A DNA stretch of 64,000 nucleotides from Streptomyces sp. NBC_01788 (GTDB lineage Bacteria > Actinomycetota > Actinomycetes > Streptomycetales > Streptomycetaceae), in the NCBI RefSeq assembly GCF_035917575.1, contig NZ_CP109090.1, positions 62,001-126,000 of the forward strand, given 5' to 3'. Every line of letters starts with the position of its first letter. The stretch's first letter is position 1. Below the pieces are notes generated by a model. It was not told the origin of the DNA. It saw only the letters and a program-made list of their open reading frames with translations, and did not search any database. Below, piece after piece: positions 9,717-18,395 of this stretch. Made by a program: the position numbers and the translations under genes.

Positions 9717-10937
9717 TTACGTGAAGCTGAGGGAGCGCATTTTCGCCTCGAGCACGGTGAGATTATGGAAACCGCGACGTTTGTTGCGTTCCGATCCTCG
9801 GAATATCGCGATCTCGATTCCGTGCTTTTTGCACAGGGCGCAGGGGCAGGTGCGCCAGGGCGCATCACTCAGGGTGCGCTCATAGTGTCCGAGATAGCTT
9901 TTCTTTTTCGGTCCGAGGACGAGGGATTCGTAGGTTTCCAGAGCGCTGAGCACTTCCTCGCGGGGTGTCTCTTCGCGGTCGAATTCTCGTAGGGCGCGTA
10001 GGCATGCGCGCTCGGCGGTGATGGCCTGGGACTGGGAGATGCTGCCGGACAGGATGAGCCGTTTGAGGGCAGGGTTGCCGTCGACTTGGGGGACTCTGAT
10101 GGCGGTGTAGGAGTCGGTGGCGGTGTGGTAGTTGTTGCGGTCGTCCATGAAGGCCTGGCGGAAGGCCGAGGTGCTGTCGAAGCTGGTCACGCCGTGGCTG
10201 GCGAACTGTTCCATGCTGTCGACCCGGTTGATGCCGAGCAGGTGCAGTTCGATGTCGGGGTGTCGGACGTCGTCGATGGCGCGTAGGCAGGCGAGGATTT
10301 CGTGTGACTTGAGCGGCACCATGCCGCCTAGGGCGATCCGTCGGTAGCCCATCTTCTGCAGTTGCTGGACGCTGTGCGCGTAGCTGTGCGGACCCCATCC
10401 CTGTGCTGCGCCGACGGGTTGAAATCGTGCGCCTGTTGTTTTGGTGGCGTTGATGAAGTCTTCGGCTAGTTCCAGGGAGATCTGCTGGCGGTTGATCCAG
10501 GCGGCTTCGGGTTCATCGTCGGATTCTTCCGGGATGTAGCCGAAGATGATGTGGTCGATGCTGATGCCCGCGTCGAACCCGCATCTGCCGTAGAAGTCGA
10601 GGACTTCGTCGACTTCGTAGGGTGGGCGTTCTTCGTCGATGTAGTTGAAGGCGCCGCAGTCGCCGATGGTGGAGCATGTGTCAGGGAGGCGGAAGAAGTT
10701 CCTCACGCCTAGGCGGTAGAAACGCTCGCGCTGCGGGGCGGAGTATTTTCCTGCACCCTTCATGGATCCGTCGACAACCGCCTTGCTGACGAGGATCCCG
10801 TCGTAGGGGATCGGCGTCACGGCCTGGTGGGCGTAGACGTCATCGCGCTGACGGACTCGGTAGGGCGAGTACTCGTCGTTGATGAAGTCGTAGGTGGGGC
10901 TCACCAGGTCTTGGCTGTCAGGGAAATAGAATTTCAC
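9717..10937 (-). CDS. dpdA: DpdA, TGT-like DNA base-exchange enzyme
   Basis: This 406-aa protein is homologous to tRNA-guanine transglycosylases. It has DCGAF (D93, equivalent to the substrate-binding DSGGF of TGT), SIDH (D128), GGM and HLLGINR blocks, and a C-terminal zinc site C364-x-C366-xx-C369 with H391. In Dpd systems this enzyme swaps guanine in DNA for preQ0. I chose the GTG at 10937 because it overlaps the upstream stop by four bases (GTGA); the open frame further upstream is only antisense to dpdB. It sits between two DGQHR genes. Confidence 0.92.
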   Translation of the reverse strand: MKFYFPDSQDLVSPTYDFINDEYSPYRVRQRDDVYAHQAVTPIPYDGILVSKAVVDGSMKGAGKYSAPQRERFYRLGVRNFFRLPDTCSTIGDCGAFNYIDEERPPYEVDEVLDFYGRCGFDAGISIDHIIFGYIPEESDDEPEAAWINRQQISLELAEDFINATKTTGARFQPVGAAQGWGPHSYAHSVQQLQKMGYRRIALGGMVPLKSHEILACLRAIDDVRHPDIELHLLGINRVDSMEQFASHGVTSFDSTSAFRQAFMDDRNNYHTATDSYTAIRVPQVDGNPALKRLILSGSISQSQAITAERACLRALREFDREETPREEVLSALETYESLVLGPKKKSYLGHYERTLSDAPWRTCPCALCKKHGIEIAIFRGSERNKRRGFHNLTVLEAKMRSLSFT

Positions 10938-12067
10938 GCCGCTTTGGCCTTTTCCTGCACATAGATTCGGAGGAGGTAGTTCGACAGAGTGCTGATGTGG
11001 CGGGGGTTGTTCTGTAGTTCGTTCCAGGGAGTGTTCAGGTCGGGCCAGCGGCCTTGGGTCCAGCGGCAGTGGGGTGCGATCAGCGCGATTTCGGCTTGGG
11101 CCTGTTTCACGGCGTGGGGGGAGGCGGGGTCGATGGCCATCATCACGCGGTCCATCAGGCGTCCCATGGAGCGGATGCCCACGCCGTGCATCAGCCGACT
11201 CTGGGTGGCGGGCAGGCCCCAGGCGTCGGGGAAGGTGTCGCGGACGGCGGTCCAGTAGATGACGAGGATCTGGCGGATGGTGGCCGTGTCGACGGTGCCG
11301 TTGGAGAGGTTTTTGTAGGGGAAGAACACGCCCGAGGTTGAATTGAGGGATTCCTGGATCGCTGTGGTGAGGCTGTTGTCGGTGACGACAGCGTCCGCTT
11401 TCTGCTCCGCGGTGGTGGAGGGGCGGCGTACCAGTCCGCGAAATGGCGAGTCCTTGTCCTGGTTGAGGGCTTCCACCAGGACCGAGGGGAGTTTGCGGGC
11501 GGACAGTTTGGTCGGCAGCAGGGTGCCGACCTCGGGGAGTAGTTCGGTGACCAGGTTCGTCGGCAGTGGGGAGACGGTGTTGACGCGCAGGAACTGGTCG
11601 CGCTGGGTTTCCAGGTCTTCGGCGACGAAGCCGGCAATGGTCACGGCCAGGCGGGTGTTGCTGGTGCGGGCCAGGGCGAGGCTGCGCTGCTGGCCGTCGA
11701 CGATCCAGGCCGGCCGGGGGGCGTCGGGGGAATCGGGCAGCGGGATCTCCAGCGTGCCCGAGGTGCACAGGCCGTCGCTGCTGCCCGGGCCGGGGCTGGA
11801 TTTGAACCGCACGCTGGAGGGCAGGGCGAGGATGAGTCCGTTGGGGAAGAGGACCTCGTCGCCGTTGAGGTATTCCAGGATCTGTTTGACGTGCTGCTTC
11901 TTCTCTGGGCGCTGGTAGCCGATCAATTTGCCCGCTTCGTCCCGAGAGATCCGTGCGACATCGGCGACTTGGTGCACCTCTTCCGCCGCCAGGGTGAAGA
12001 CATACAGCGGGATCGTGGGGTGCTGCTCGATCCGCAGGGCGCGGCGCTTGAGCACAATGGAGGTCAT
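10934..12067 (-). CDS. dpdB: DGQHR-domain protein, DpdB-like (first copy)
   Basis: This 377-aa protein has DGQQR at residues 124-128 inside PAWIVDGQQRS, the DndB/DpdB hallmark. The start ATG (12067) overlaps the upstream stop (ATGA), and its own stop overlaps dpdA (GTGA), so it is translationally coupled to dpdA and is the likelier main partner. DpdB proteins work with DpdA in 7-deazaguanine insertion. A paralogue lies on the other side of dpdA. The exact role of the domain (ATPase or DNA binding) cannot be read from the sequence. Confidence 0.87.
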   Translation of the reverse strand: MTSIVLKRRALRIEQHPTIPLYVFTLAAEEVHQVADVARISRDEAGKLIGYQRPEKKQHVKQILEYLNGDEVLFPNGLILALPSSVRFKSSPGPGSSDGLCTSGTLEIPLPDSPDAPRPAWIVDGQQRSLALARTSNTRLAVTIAGFVAEDLETQRDQFLRVNTVSPLPTNLVTELLPEVGTLLPTKLSARKLPSVLVEALNQDKDSPFRGLVRRPSTTAEQKADAVVTDNSLTTAIQESLNSTSGVFFPYKNLSNGTVDTATIRQILVIYWTAVRDTFPDAWGLPATQSRLMHGVGIRSMGRLMDRVMMAIDPASPHAVKQAQAEIALIAPHCRWTQGRWPDLNTPWNELQNNPRHISTLSNYLLRIYVQEKAKAA

Positions 12068-12963
12068 CGCTGGCCGCCAATCGTTGAAGAATAGAGGGCG
12101 CCGAAGCGCTTTTGCTCGCAGGCCATCCCCTCATCTCGCAGCAGGCGCAAGAGGCGGGTGCGGGAGGAATCGGGGTAGAGGTCCTTCATCTTGCGGATGA
12201 AGTCGATCACCTGCTCGTCCGACATCGGTTGGCGGGCGTAGCGCTCGGGGCGGGCTGTCTGCGAGGCCCAGGACGTCCAACGCGCTTGTGCGGCAGGGCT
12301 GATGAGGTGTCCCGGTGCGCAGTGTTCGAGCCAGGAGGCGGCCATGCGGACGTTCAGGCTGGTGAGAGTGCCGCCAAGGGTGTGGCGGAGGGCGGCGTTG
12401 GCGGGTACGCGCACGATGCCGTCCAGGTCGCAGGCGCCTCCTATCAGCACGACCTCGCATCCTGTGGCCGCCAGCGCGGTCAGGTCGCGGTGCATGGCCT
12501 GGGCGTAGGTCTCGGAGAGCACCACCAGGACGCGTCCGGCGGCGGCCGCGAGGCGGGGTAGATCGCTGGTACCGTCCATGCGCTGCAGATGATCCCACCA
12601 GTGGGATGCCTGGGTACCGGAGGAAGCCACGGAATCTGCATGTCGCGGCACGAAAGTGGCCGCATAGAAGGGTGCGGCGCTGGAGACTGGGCGTAGCCCC
12701 AGTCCGGCCGAGGCGACATAGAGACGGGGTGCGAATCCTGCTCGGGAGGCAGCGGCTTGGAGGTCCTGGGCGCGGCGCCACTGGTCGCCCTGGTAGAGGC
12801 TTTCCAGCGCCACTTGCCGTCCCTGGGTGTCGCGTAGGCGGCGTGCCCATTCGGCAGCTCGCTCGGGCACGTCTCCGGTGGGCAGTTCGCGCGCTCGCAG
12901 GTCCGCCGTGGGGGGTGAGGTCTTCCGGTGCGTGCACGTGACCACGATGGGCAACTCGTTCAC
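12064..12963 (-). CDS. dpdC: YaaA/DUF6884-like protein, probable DpdC
   Basis: This 299-aa protein begins VNELPIVVTCTHRK, with SLYQGDQWRRAQ and LYVASAGLGL further on. These match the layout of YaaA/DUF6884-type proteins (Cys-x-x-Arg-Lys near the N-terminus, a Y..QW..A helix, then a [SV]A..GL strand). In the Dpd pathway DpdC converts DNA-borne preQ0 to the amido form; place and fold fit that role. I chose GTG 12963, preceded by GAGG, rather than the long upstream extension that would enter the promoter region. It is the first gene of the leftward operon and overlaps the next gene by four bases. Confidence 0.65.
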   Translation of the reverse strand: MNELPIVVTCTHRKTSPPTADLRARELPTGDVPERAAEWARRLRDTQGRQVALESLYQGDQWRRAQDLQAAASRAGFAPRLYVASAGLGLRPVSSAAPFYAATFVPRHADSVASSGTQASHWWDHLQRMDGTSDLPRLAAAAGRVLVVLSETYAQAMHRDLTALAATGCEVVLIGGACDLDGIVRVPANAALRHTLGGTLTSLNVRMAASWLEHCAPGHLISPAAQARWTSWASQTARPERYARQPMSDEQVIDFIRKMKDLYPDSSRTRLLRLLRDEGMACEQKRFGALYSSTIGGQR

Positions 12964-12983
12964 TGCGGATCGACCTCTGGCTT

Positions 12984-13062
12984 CCGTAACTCGTCTGTTG
13001 TTGTGGTTACTGTAGCCGGTAGTTACGGGGGTAGGCTTCGCTTGTCTCAACAGAGGTAACTG
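12984..13062. promoter_or_regulatory. Divergent promoter region with GTAAC repeats
   Basis: The 123-bp space between dpdC and queC holds a perfect separated inverted repeat, CCGTAACT (12984-12991) and AGTTACGG (13021-13028). Two more related boxes are GGTTACTG (13005-13012) and GGTAACTG (13055-13062). Spacing of about 18-40 bases suggests an operator that could co-regulate the modification genes and preQ0 synthesis. No regulator gene is adjacent, and promoter hexamers are not clear. Confidence 0.45.
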
Positions 13063-13086
13063 AACACCAGACAAGGGAGTGACAGC

Positions 13087-13782
13087 ATGGACCGTCCCGC
13101 GATCGTGTTGCTGAGCGGCGGCCTGGACTCAACCACGGTGCTGGCCATCGCCAAGGACCAGGGGTTCACTCCCTATGCGCTCAGCTTCCGCTACGGTCAG
13201 CGCCACTCCATCGAGTTGGAGGCGGCGCAGCGGGTCGCCGAGGCGCAGGGGGTGGCCCGGCACGTCATCGCCGACATCGATCTGCGGGTCTTCGGTGGCT
13301 CCGCGCTGACGTCCGACATCGAGGTGCCCAAGCACGAGTCTCTTGAGGACACGGCAGCCACCGGGGTACCGATCACGTACGTGCCGGCCCGCAACACGAT
13401 CTTCTTGTCGTTCGCGCTGGCCTTTGCCGAGACCGTCGGTGCCAGCGACATCTTCACCGGGGTCACGGCCGTGGACTACAGCGGCTATCCGGACTGCCGC
13501 CCGGAGTACATGGAGGCGTTTGCCACCATGGCCAATCTGGCCACGCGGGCGGGGGTTGAAGGCACCTCCAAGATCACGCTGCGCTCCCCCTTGATCGCGC
13601 TGTCCAAGGCTGACATCGTCCGCGAGGGCCTGCGCCTGGGTGTGGACTACTCCCTCACCTCCTCCTGCTACGACCCCGACGAAAAGGGGCGGGCCTGCGG
13701 CAAGTGCGAAACCTGCCTGCTGCGCCTGAAAGGCTTCGCGGAGGCCGGCGTGAAGGACCCGGTCCAGTACCAGAGCGTCTGA
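13087..13782 (+). CDS. queC: 7-cyano-7-deazaguanine (preQ0) synthase QueC
   Basis: This 231-aa protein has the PP-loop motif LSGGLDST (residues 9-16) of ATP pyrophosphatases and a C-terminal zinc site (C-Y-D...[13 protein letters not shown]). QueC turns 7-carboxy-7-deazaguanine into preQ0 using ATP and ammonia. It is the first gene of the preQ0 operon, divergent from the dpd modification genes, starting at ATG 13087 behind AAGGGAG. Coupling to dpdA suggests preQ0 made here feeds DNA modification. Confidence 0.95.
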   Translation: MDRPAIVLLSGGLDSTTVLAIAKDQGFTPYALSFRYGQRHSIELEAAQRVAEAQGVARHVIADIDLRVFGGSALTSDIEVPKHESLEDTAATGVPITYVPARNTIFLSFALAFAETVGASDIFTGVTAVDYSGYPDCRPEYMEAFATMANLATRAGVEGTSKITLRSPLIALSKADIVREGLRLGVDYSLTSSCYDPDEKGRACGKCETCLLRLKGFAEAGVKDPVQYQSV

Positions 13783-13784
13783 GC

Positions 13785-14420
13785 ATGACCTATCTGATCA
13801 AGGAGATCTTCTACACGCTCCAGGGGGAAGGCAGTCACGCCGGGCGCCCGGCCGTCTTCTGCCGCTTCTCTCGCTGCAACCTGTGGACAGGGCGGGAGCG
13901 TGACCGCGCCCGCGCCATCTGCCAGTTCTGCGACACCGACTTTGTCGGCACCGATGGTGAAGGCGGTGGCCGCTTTCACACCGCCGACGACCTGGCCGAT
14001 GCGGTAGAAGCCGCCTGGCCCACCACCGATCGCGCCCACCGGTTCGTGGTGTGCACCGGAGGAGAGCCCCTGCTGCAGTTGGACGAGAAGGCCATCGACG
14101 CCCTCCACGACCGCGGCTTTGAAGTTGCGGTGGAAACCAACGGCACTCGCCCGGCGCCTCGGGGTATCGACTGGCTGTGCGTGAGCCCGAAGATCGGCTC
14201 CACTGTGGTCCTCACCCACGGCGACGAACTCAAACTGGTCTATCCGCAGGCGGGCGGCGACCCCGCCCAGTTCGAGGGCCTCGACTTCCGCCACTTCAGA
14301 CTGCAACCGCTGGATGACCCCCACCGCGATGCCCACACCCGTGCCGCCGTCGAGTACTGCATGAAGAACCCGCGCTGGACACTTTCTCTCCAGACGCACA
14401 AGTATCTGGGAATTCAGTAA
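13785..14420 (+). CDS. queE: 7-carboxy-7-deazaguanine synthase QueE (radical SAM)
   Basis: This 211-aa radical SAM protein starts two bases after queC at ATG 13785; an open extension overlaps queC and is rejected. Near residues 28-50 it has CRFSRCNLW...[10 protein letters not shown]. Here the cluster-binding cysteines are spaced CX14CX2C, a known QueE variant of the usual CX3CX2C. A GGEPLLQ motif follows. The enzyme contracts 6-carboxytetrahydropterin to 7-carboxy-7-deazaguanine. The stop overlaps queD as TAATG. Confidence 0.93.
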   Translation: MTYLIKEIFYTLQGEGSHAGRPAVFCRFSRCNLWTGRERDRARAICQFCDTDFVGTDGEGGGRFHTADDLADAVEAAWPTTDRAHRFVVCTGGEPLLQLDEKAIDALHDRGFEVAVETNGTRPAPRGIDWLCVSPKIGSTVVLTHGDELKLVYPQAGGDPAQFEGLDFRHFRLQPLDDPHRDAHTRAAVEYCMKNPRWTLSLQTHKYLGIQ

Positions 14421-14776
14421 TGGAAATCTTTCGCGAGTTCACCTTCGAGGCAGCCCACCGCCTGCCGCGCGTGCCCGAGGGCCACAAGTGCGCCCGCCTT
14501 CACGGCCACTCCTACAAGGTCACCGTCCACGTCGAGGCACCCGTCGACGCGGACGCGGGTTGGGTGATGGACTTCGGAGACATCAAGCAGGCATTTCGTC
14601 CCATCGATGCACAACTCGACCATTACTACCTGAATGACATCGAAGGCTTGGAAAACCCCACCAGCGAGAACCTGGCCCGCTGGATCTGGGACCGGATGAT
14701 CACCGAACTGCCCGCCCTGTCGGCGATCACTGTGCGCGAGACCTGCACCTCCGGCTGCACATACCGAGGCGAGTAG
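14420..14776 (+). CDS. queD: 6-carboxytetrahydropterin synthase QueD
   Basis: This 118-aa protein is of normal QueD length, with the zinc ligands in FEAAHRL and LHGHSY, the active-site Cys in KCARLHGH, and a C-terminal ETCTSGCTY block. It converts dihydroneopterin triphosphate to 6-carboxytetrahydropterin. The ATG overlaps the queE stop by one base, and folE2 begins four bases after its stop. Confidence 0.94.
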   Translation: MEIFREFTFEAAHRLPRVPEGHKCARLHGHSYKVTVHVEAPVDADAGWVMDFGDIKQAFRPIDAQLDHYYLNDIEGLENPTSENLARWIWDRMITELPALSAITVRETCTSGCTYRGE

Positions 14777-14780
14777 CAGC

Positions 14781-15557
14781 ATGCACGACATCCAAAACGA
14801 GATCGACCCCCGCGGCATCGCCATCGACGAAGTAGGGATCAGCGGCCTGCGCTACCCCCTCACGTTCGACGACGGTCACACGCGCCAGCAAGGCATCGCC
14901 GACGTCAGCGTCACCGTCGGCCTGCAGGCCGACCGGCGCGGCACCCACATGAGCCGCATGATCGCCCTCGTCCACGAAGAGCTCGCCACCCTCGCTCCGC
15001 AGGAGCTGCCCATCGCCCTCAAACGCGGGCTCACCCTGCTGGACGCTCCCTCTTTGATCCTGACGCTGTCCCTGCCCATCGCCACGATGGTGGCCGCGCC
15101 CGCCAGTAAACGACAGTCGTGGCAGACCCACGACGTCACCATCACCGGCCGCATCACCCCGGACGGCTGCACCGTCACCACCGCGGTGACCACCGACGTG
15201 ACGAGCCTGTGCCCGTGCTCCAAAGCCATCTCCGACTACGGCGCGCACAACCAGCGCAGTGAGATCACCCTGCAGGTCACCGGCACCGCCGACGGCCCCT
15301 ATCCCCTGCCCGTCCACGAGATGGTCGATCTGCTGCGCGCTGCCGGCTCCGCCCCCGTCGTCCCCCTCATCAAGCGAGTCGACGAACGCGTCGTAACCAT
15401 GCAGGCCTACGACCACCCCGTCTTCGTCGAAGACATCATCCGCGACATAAGCCTCACATGTCGCCAAAAGGGGATCGAGCACGCCGTTATGGCGAAAAAC
15501 CTGGAAAGCATCCACAGTCACGACGCCATCGCGACCCTTCGCTACACCCCTGAGTAA
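14781..15557 (+). CDS. folE2: GTP cyclohydrolase FolE2 (type IB)
   Basis: This 258-aa protein matches GCYH-IB: DEVGISGLRYPL near the N-terminus, HMSRM (about residue 55), and LCPCSKAISDYGAHNQR (about 145), which includes the metal-ligand Cys and the substrate-binding region. It makes dihydroneopterin triphosphate from GTP, the first step toward preQ0. The metal-flexible type IB enzyme is distinct from the zinc enzyme FolE. With queD, queE and queC it completes GTP to preQ0 in one operon. Confidence 0.93.
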   Translation: MHDIQNEIDPRGIAIDEVGISGLRYPLTFDDGHTRQQGIADVSVTVGLQADRRGTHMSRMIALVHEELATLAPQELPIALKRGLTLLDAPSLILTLSLPIATMVAAPASKRQSWQTHDVTITGRITPDGCTVTTAVTTDVTSLCPCSKAISDYGAHNQRSEITLQVTGTADGPYPLPVHEMVDLLRAAGSAPVVPLIKRVDERVVTMQAYDHPVFVEDIIRDISLTCRQKGIEHAVMAKNLESIHSHDAIATLRYTPE

Positions 15558-15941
15558 ATAACTGACCGGCCAGGAGTGGGCTGTTCTGTCCGCGCGCGCC
15601 ACGCCTGGCCACCATCAGCACGGCGCTTGTCGGTGACGGCATCAACCTACGAGGCAGGCCGGCGACGGGAAGAGCGAACTGGCGCCCGCGGCACTGATGC
15701 GTCGCCGCTCAGCAGCCTCGTAGGGGACGTCACGAAGGCCCAGCAGCGCTGCCGCACGTTAACAGCGACGACCCGCATCCGCCGCGCCCCACGCGCCGAC
15801 CTTCGGCACTTCAGACAGGAACTGACGCCTCCGGTTGTCAGTGCCGTGCGCTGTACTGTCTGCACGTTCGTTCCACCGCCCGTCCGGTCCGCCGCTGGAG
15901 CCGAGCGCAGTAATCCCCGCACCAAAGACAGAAAGTAGAAC
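15558..15941. other. Intergenic stretch, no gene seen
   Basis: These 384 bases between folE2 and the transporter gene contain open frames on both strands, but none has convincing codon bias or a recognisable product. I looked for a preQ1-type riboswitch and could not identify one. The transporter may have its own promoter here. Confidence 0.5.
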
Positions 15942-16457
15942 GTGAAGGTCCCCGCTCCCGCCGGCATCGCCACACTGATCGCCTACATCGCCACCATCCC
16001 GGCCGCCAACCTGGCCGTCACCCACTTCGGCGCCGTACCTGTTGGCCTGGGCTATGTGGCACCTGCCGGTGTCTACGTCGTGGGCCTAGCCCTCGTCCTG
16101 CGCGACCTCGCGCGTGAGGCAACAAGCCGAGGCGCCGTCGTCGCCGCCATAGCCATCGGCACTGTCCTGTCATACTTCCTGGCCGACCCCAGCCTCGCAA
16201 TGGCCTCCGCTGCCGCCTTCGCTCTCGCAGAAAGCATGGACTTCGCCGTCTATGAGCCACTGCGCCAGCGAGGACTGCTCACAGCGATGCTCGCCTCAAA
16301 CGCCGTCGGGCTCGTCGTCGACAGCCTTCTCTTCCTCAAACTCGCCTTCGACTCCCTTGACTACCTCCCGGGCCAGATCCTCGGCAAAACATGGATGACC
16401 CTCGCTGCCGTCGCCGCCCTGGCACTCCTACGCCGACGCAAGAGTGTTACCACCTAG
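15942..16457 (+). CDS. VUT/YhhQ-family transporter, likely queuosine-precursor type
   Basis: This 171-aa membrane protein has about five to six hydrophobic segments. Its motif order resembles VUT (vitamin uptake)/YhhQ proteins: an N-terminal AN-x-x-V block, a charged RDLAREATSRG loop, a conserved DF-x-V-Y-E-P-LR, and a short basic tail RRRK. YhhQ members import preQ0/preQ1. Beside a complete preQ0 operon and dpdA it could salvage precursor or balance the pool. It starts at GTG 15942, 384 bases after folE2, so it may be separately transcribed. Confidence 0.8.
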   Translation: MKVPAPAGIATLIAYIATIPAANLAVTHFGAVPVGLGYVAPAGVYVVGLALVLRDLAREATSRGAVVAAIAIGTVLSYFLADPSLAMASAAAFALAESMDFAVYEPLRQRGLLTAMLASNAVGLVVDSLLFLKLAFDSLDYLPGQILGKTWMTLAAVAALALLRRRKSVTT

Positions 16458-16659
16458 GAGTCCCGGCGATCACGTGCGGAGCCAGATGATGTGGGCTGCT
16501 GCGGTGGCGGTGCCGAAAAAGGCGTGACCGGCTCGGCTGTCGGGCTTCCCCGCGATGATGCCGGATGCGCCGCAGCCACGGGGTAGGCATGACCAACGTC
16601 AGGAGGCCCAAGCGGCTCCGCGAAGTCTGCGACATCCCACTCGTACTCCTGAGCGGCGC

Positions 16660-17078
16660 TGAGTCGCTGTCCCTATGGCCGGGGCGCCGGCAGTCGTACG
16701 CAACCTGCTCGAGTTCCGCGCCCCGGTATCAGCGCAGGAGTTGGAGCAAACCGAGACCGACGGGGCAGGGGGTCGTGCTCGCGCATCGACTACCGCCGCA
16801 ACCGCTGGCCGAACACGGCCAACCCCCACCTGTTGATCACGCAGACGGCCGTCGAGTTCGGCCCCGAAGGCAAACTCTGAGCCACCCGGGCTACCCGCAA
16901 CCTCGCCGCCACCCTTGAAAGGCTCCGCGTCGAGCGCCAGATCGAAGAGGGTCTCACCCACGGCGCCGACCCACTGCACCTGGCGCTCGTCTTCGGTATC
17001 GATGAGAAGACCGCCATCCGCTACGCGGACTCGGCACGGGTGCTGCTGGAGAGCGCCGCTGAACAGCGCCTTCAATAA
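16660..17078 (+). pseudogene. Remnant of a Streptomyces site-specific integrase-like gene
   Basis: Reading in pieces gives AVVRNLLEFRAPVSAQELEQ in one frame, then IDYRRNRWPNTANPHLLITQ in another. An in-frame TGA at 16878-16880 is followed by ERLRVERQIEEGLTHGADPL and a helix ending at TAA 17078. The C-terminal text is typical of Streptomyces tyrosine recombinase-like proteins (NPHLL... and ADPLHLA...F). At least one frameshift near 16780 and one nonsense codon make it dead. It lies at the right edge of the dpd/preQ0 block and may be what is left of its mobilising element. Confidence 0.7.
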
Positions 17079-17122
17079 AATCCGATCGACCAGACACCCC
17101 ACGAGGGAATCATGAGCGGGTG

Positions 17123-17628
17123 ATGTCGATCGAATCAGCAGCCAGCGACCTGCAGGACCATGCCGCCCTCTGGAGCATGGGCGAAATCGACGCCGTCGAT
17201 GTCGTCAGTGCCGCCTGTGACGCGCTCGTCGCCGGACTCGACAGCCCTGGACTTCGGGCCCTGGCTGCCTGCACACGCGCCGAGGCGGACTATGACGTAC
17301 ACGAATTGCTCCCAGAAGCGCTCCACGAACTCGGCCTCACCTTCTGTCCGTTCGCTAGTGATGCCGGCCAAGAAGTCGGCGTGCGAGCGCTCGCTCGCGC
17401 ATGCTCGCCGGCGAGCTGACACCTCGGGAGTTCACCTTCCGGATTCACCAGCGTTACGGACATGAGCTGCCCCTGACTGAACGGCTCGCCGAACTCGATG
17501 ACGAGTACGACACCCTCGAATACGGCGAAACAACAGCGGCACAGGTCGATGCGGAGGTCACGGCCGAAGCCCGCCACCTCGCAGCCCACCCCCGCGTTTC
17601 GACTGAACACACGGACACACCAGGCTGA
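17123..17628 (+). pseudogene. Frameshifted hypothetical protein
   Basis: Two overlapping frames, 17123-17419 and 17401-17628, read as one acidic helical protein of about 168 aa if one base is shifted near 17390-17402. The first ends ...VGVRALARA then leaves frame; the second continues MLAGELTPREFTFRIHQRYG. It resembles small Streptomyces proteins of unknown function often near integrases. The break may be a real mutation; translational coupling of two separate products is a less likely alternative. Confidence 0.6.
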
Positions 17629-18395
17629 TACACGTGGGACGACCCGCAAGTTCCCGCTGAACAAGCTTCAGTTCCTCTGGATCCAAGGGCCTCCCAGCCC
17701 GGACTCCTATCTCCGTCTCCGGCCGAAAATTAGCAAGTCGTGTCGGAGGATGGCCCAAGCGTCCTGCCAGGAACACGTCTCCGGGCGCACTCAGGCACAG
17801 GGAACCCCGCTCTTCTTCGCACAGTGCTGGCACGCCAGGACGAACGCGATGACCACGCCCTGCGGGAACCGGCGGCCGCGTACGGCGTCTAATGCGGTTG
17901 AAGCCAGCAGATGACTCGCGGCCTTACGCGTGGATCTCCAGGTCACGGAACGACAGTTGGACCATCTCACGGTGCAACTGCGATGGCGTCCGAGGTGGAC
18001 AAGACCACGGGCCCCGGGCCGAGGCAGCCCAGCGCGTCGCCTCGTCGGCGTAGGGCTGATTACAACGCAGCCGACCGCAGCAGGGACGCTGTGGGGCTGC
18101 AGCGCGAGCCAGGCCTCGGGCTTCGCTGTCGCAGGGGGCTATGCACAACGGCGTTACCCGCATCTCTGATCGCTTGCAAAGCAACAGTTCAGCCTCGTGG
18201 CGGGCGAGTTCGGCCAAGTCGCGGGTTTACTGCTCGTCCGGTTCACGAGCCGGGCGGTGCGCCGCTACACTGCGTGCGCAAGACACCAGGTAGGCGGCCG
18301 GGAGAGGCCTGTTCTCGAGGGGGCCATCACGTACCCGGGCCGACATGCCTTATCCCCGCTAAGTCGTCTGCGATGACTGGTAAGCCGGGGGATTC
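17629..18395. other. Non-coding or decayed stretch
   Basis: Across 767 bases I found only short open frames in conflicting directions with no recognisable product. The longest on each strand (17911-18399 plus, 17924-18217 minus) overlap and neither has convincing features. It probably holds decayed sequence plus the promoter of the downstream operon. Confidence 0.5.

Noticed and set aside
9717..12134. An 805-codon minus-strand frame through dpdA and the region of the first dpdB gene
   Set aside because: Only the part from 10937 is DpdA. The upstream half is another frame of dpdB, rich in Pro/Arg, and the GTGA overlap fixes the start.
15558..15941. A possible preQ1/preQ0 riboswitch before the transporter
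   Set aside because: I could not find the short stem-loop with an A-rich tail, so there is no support.
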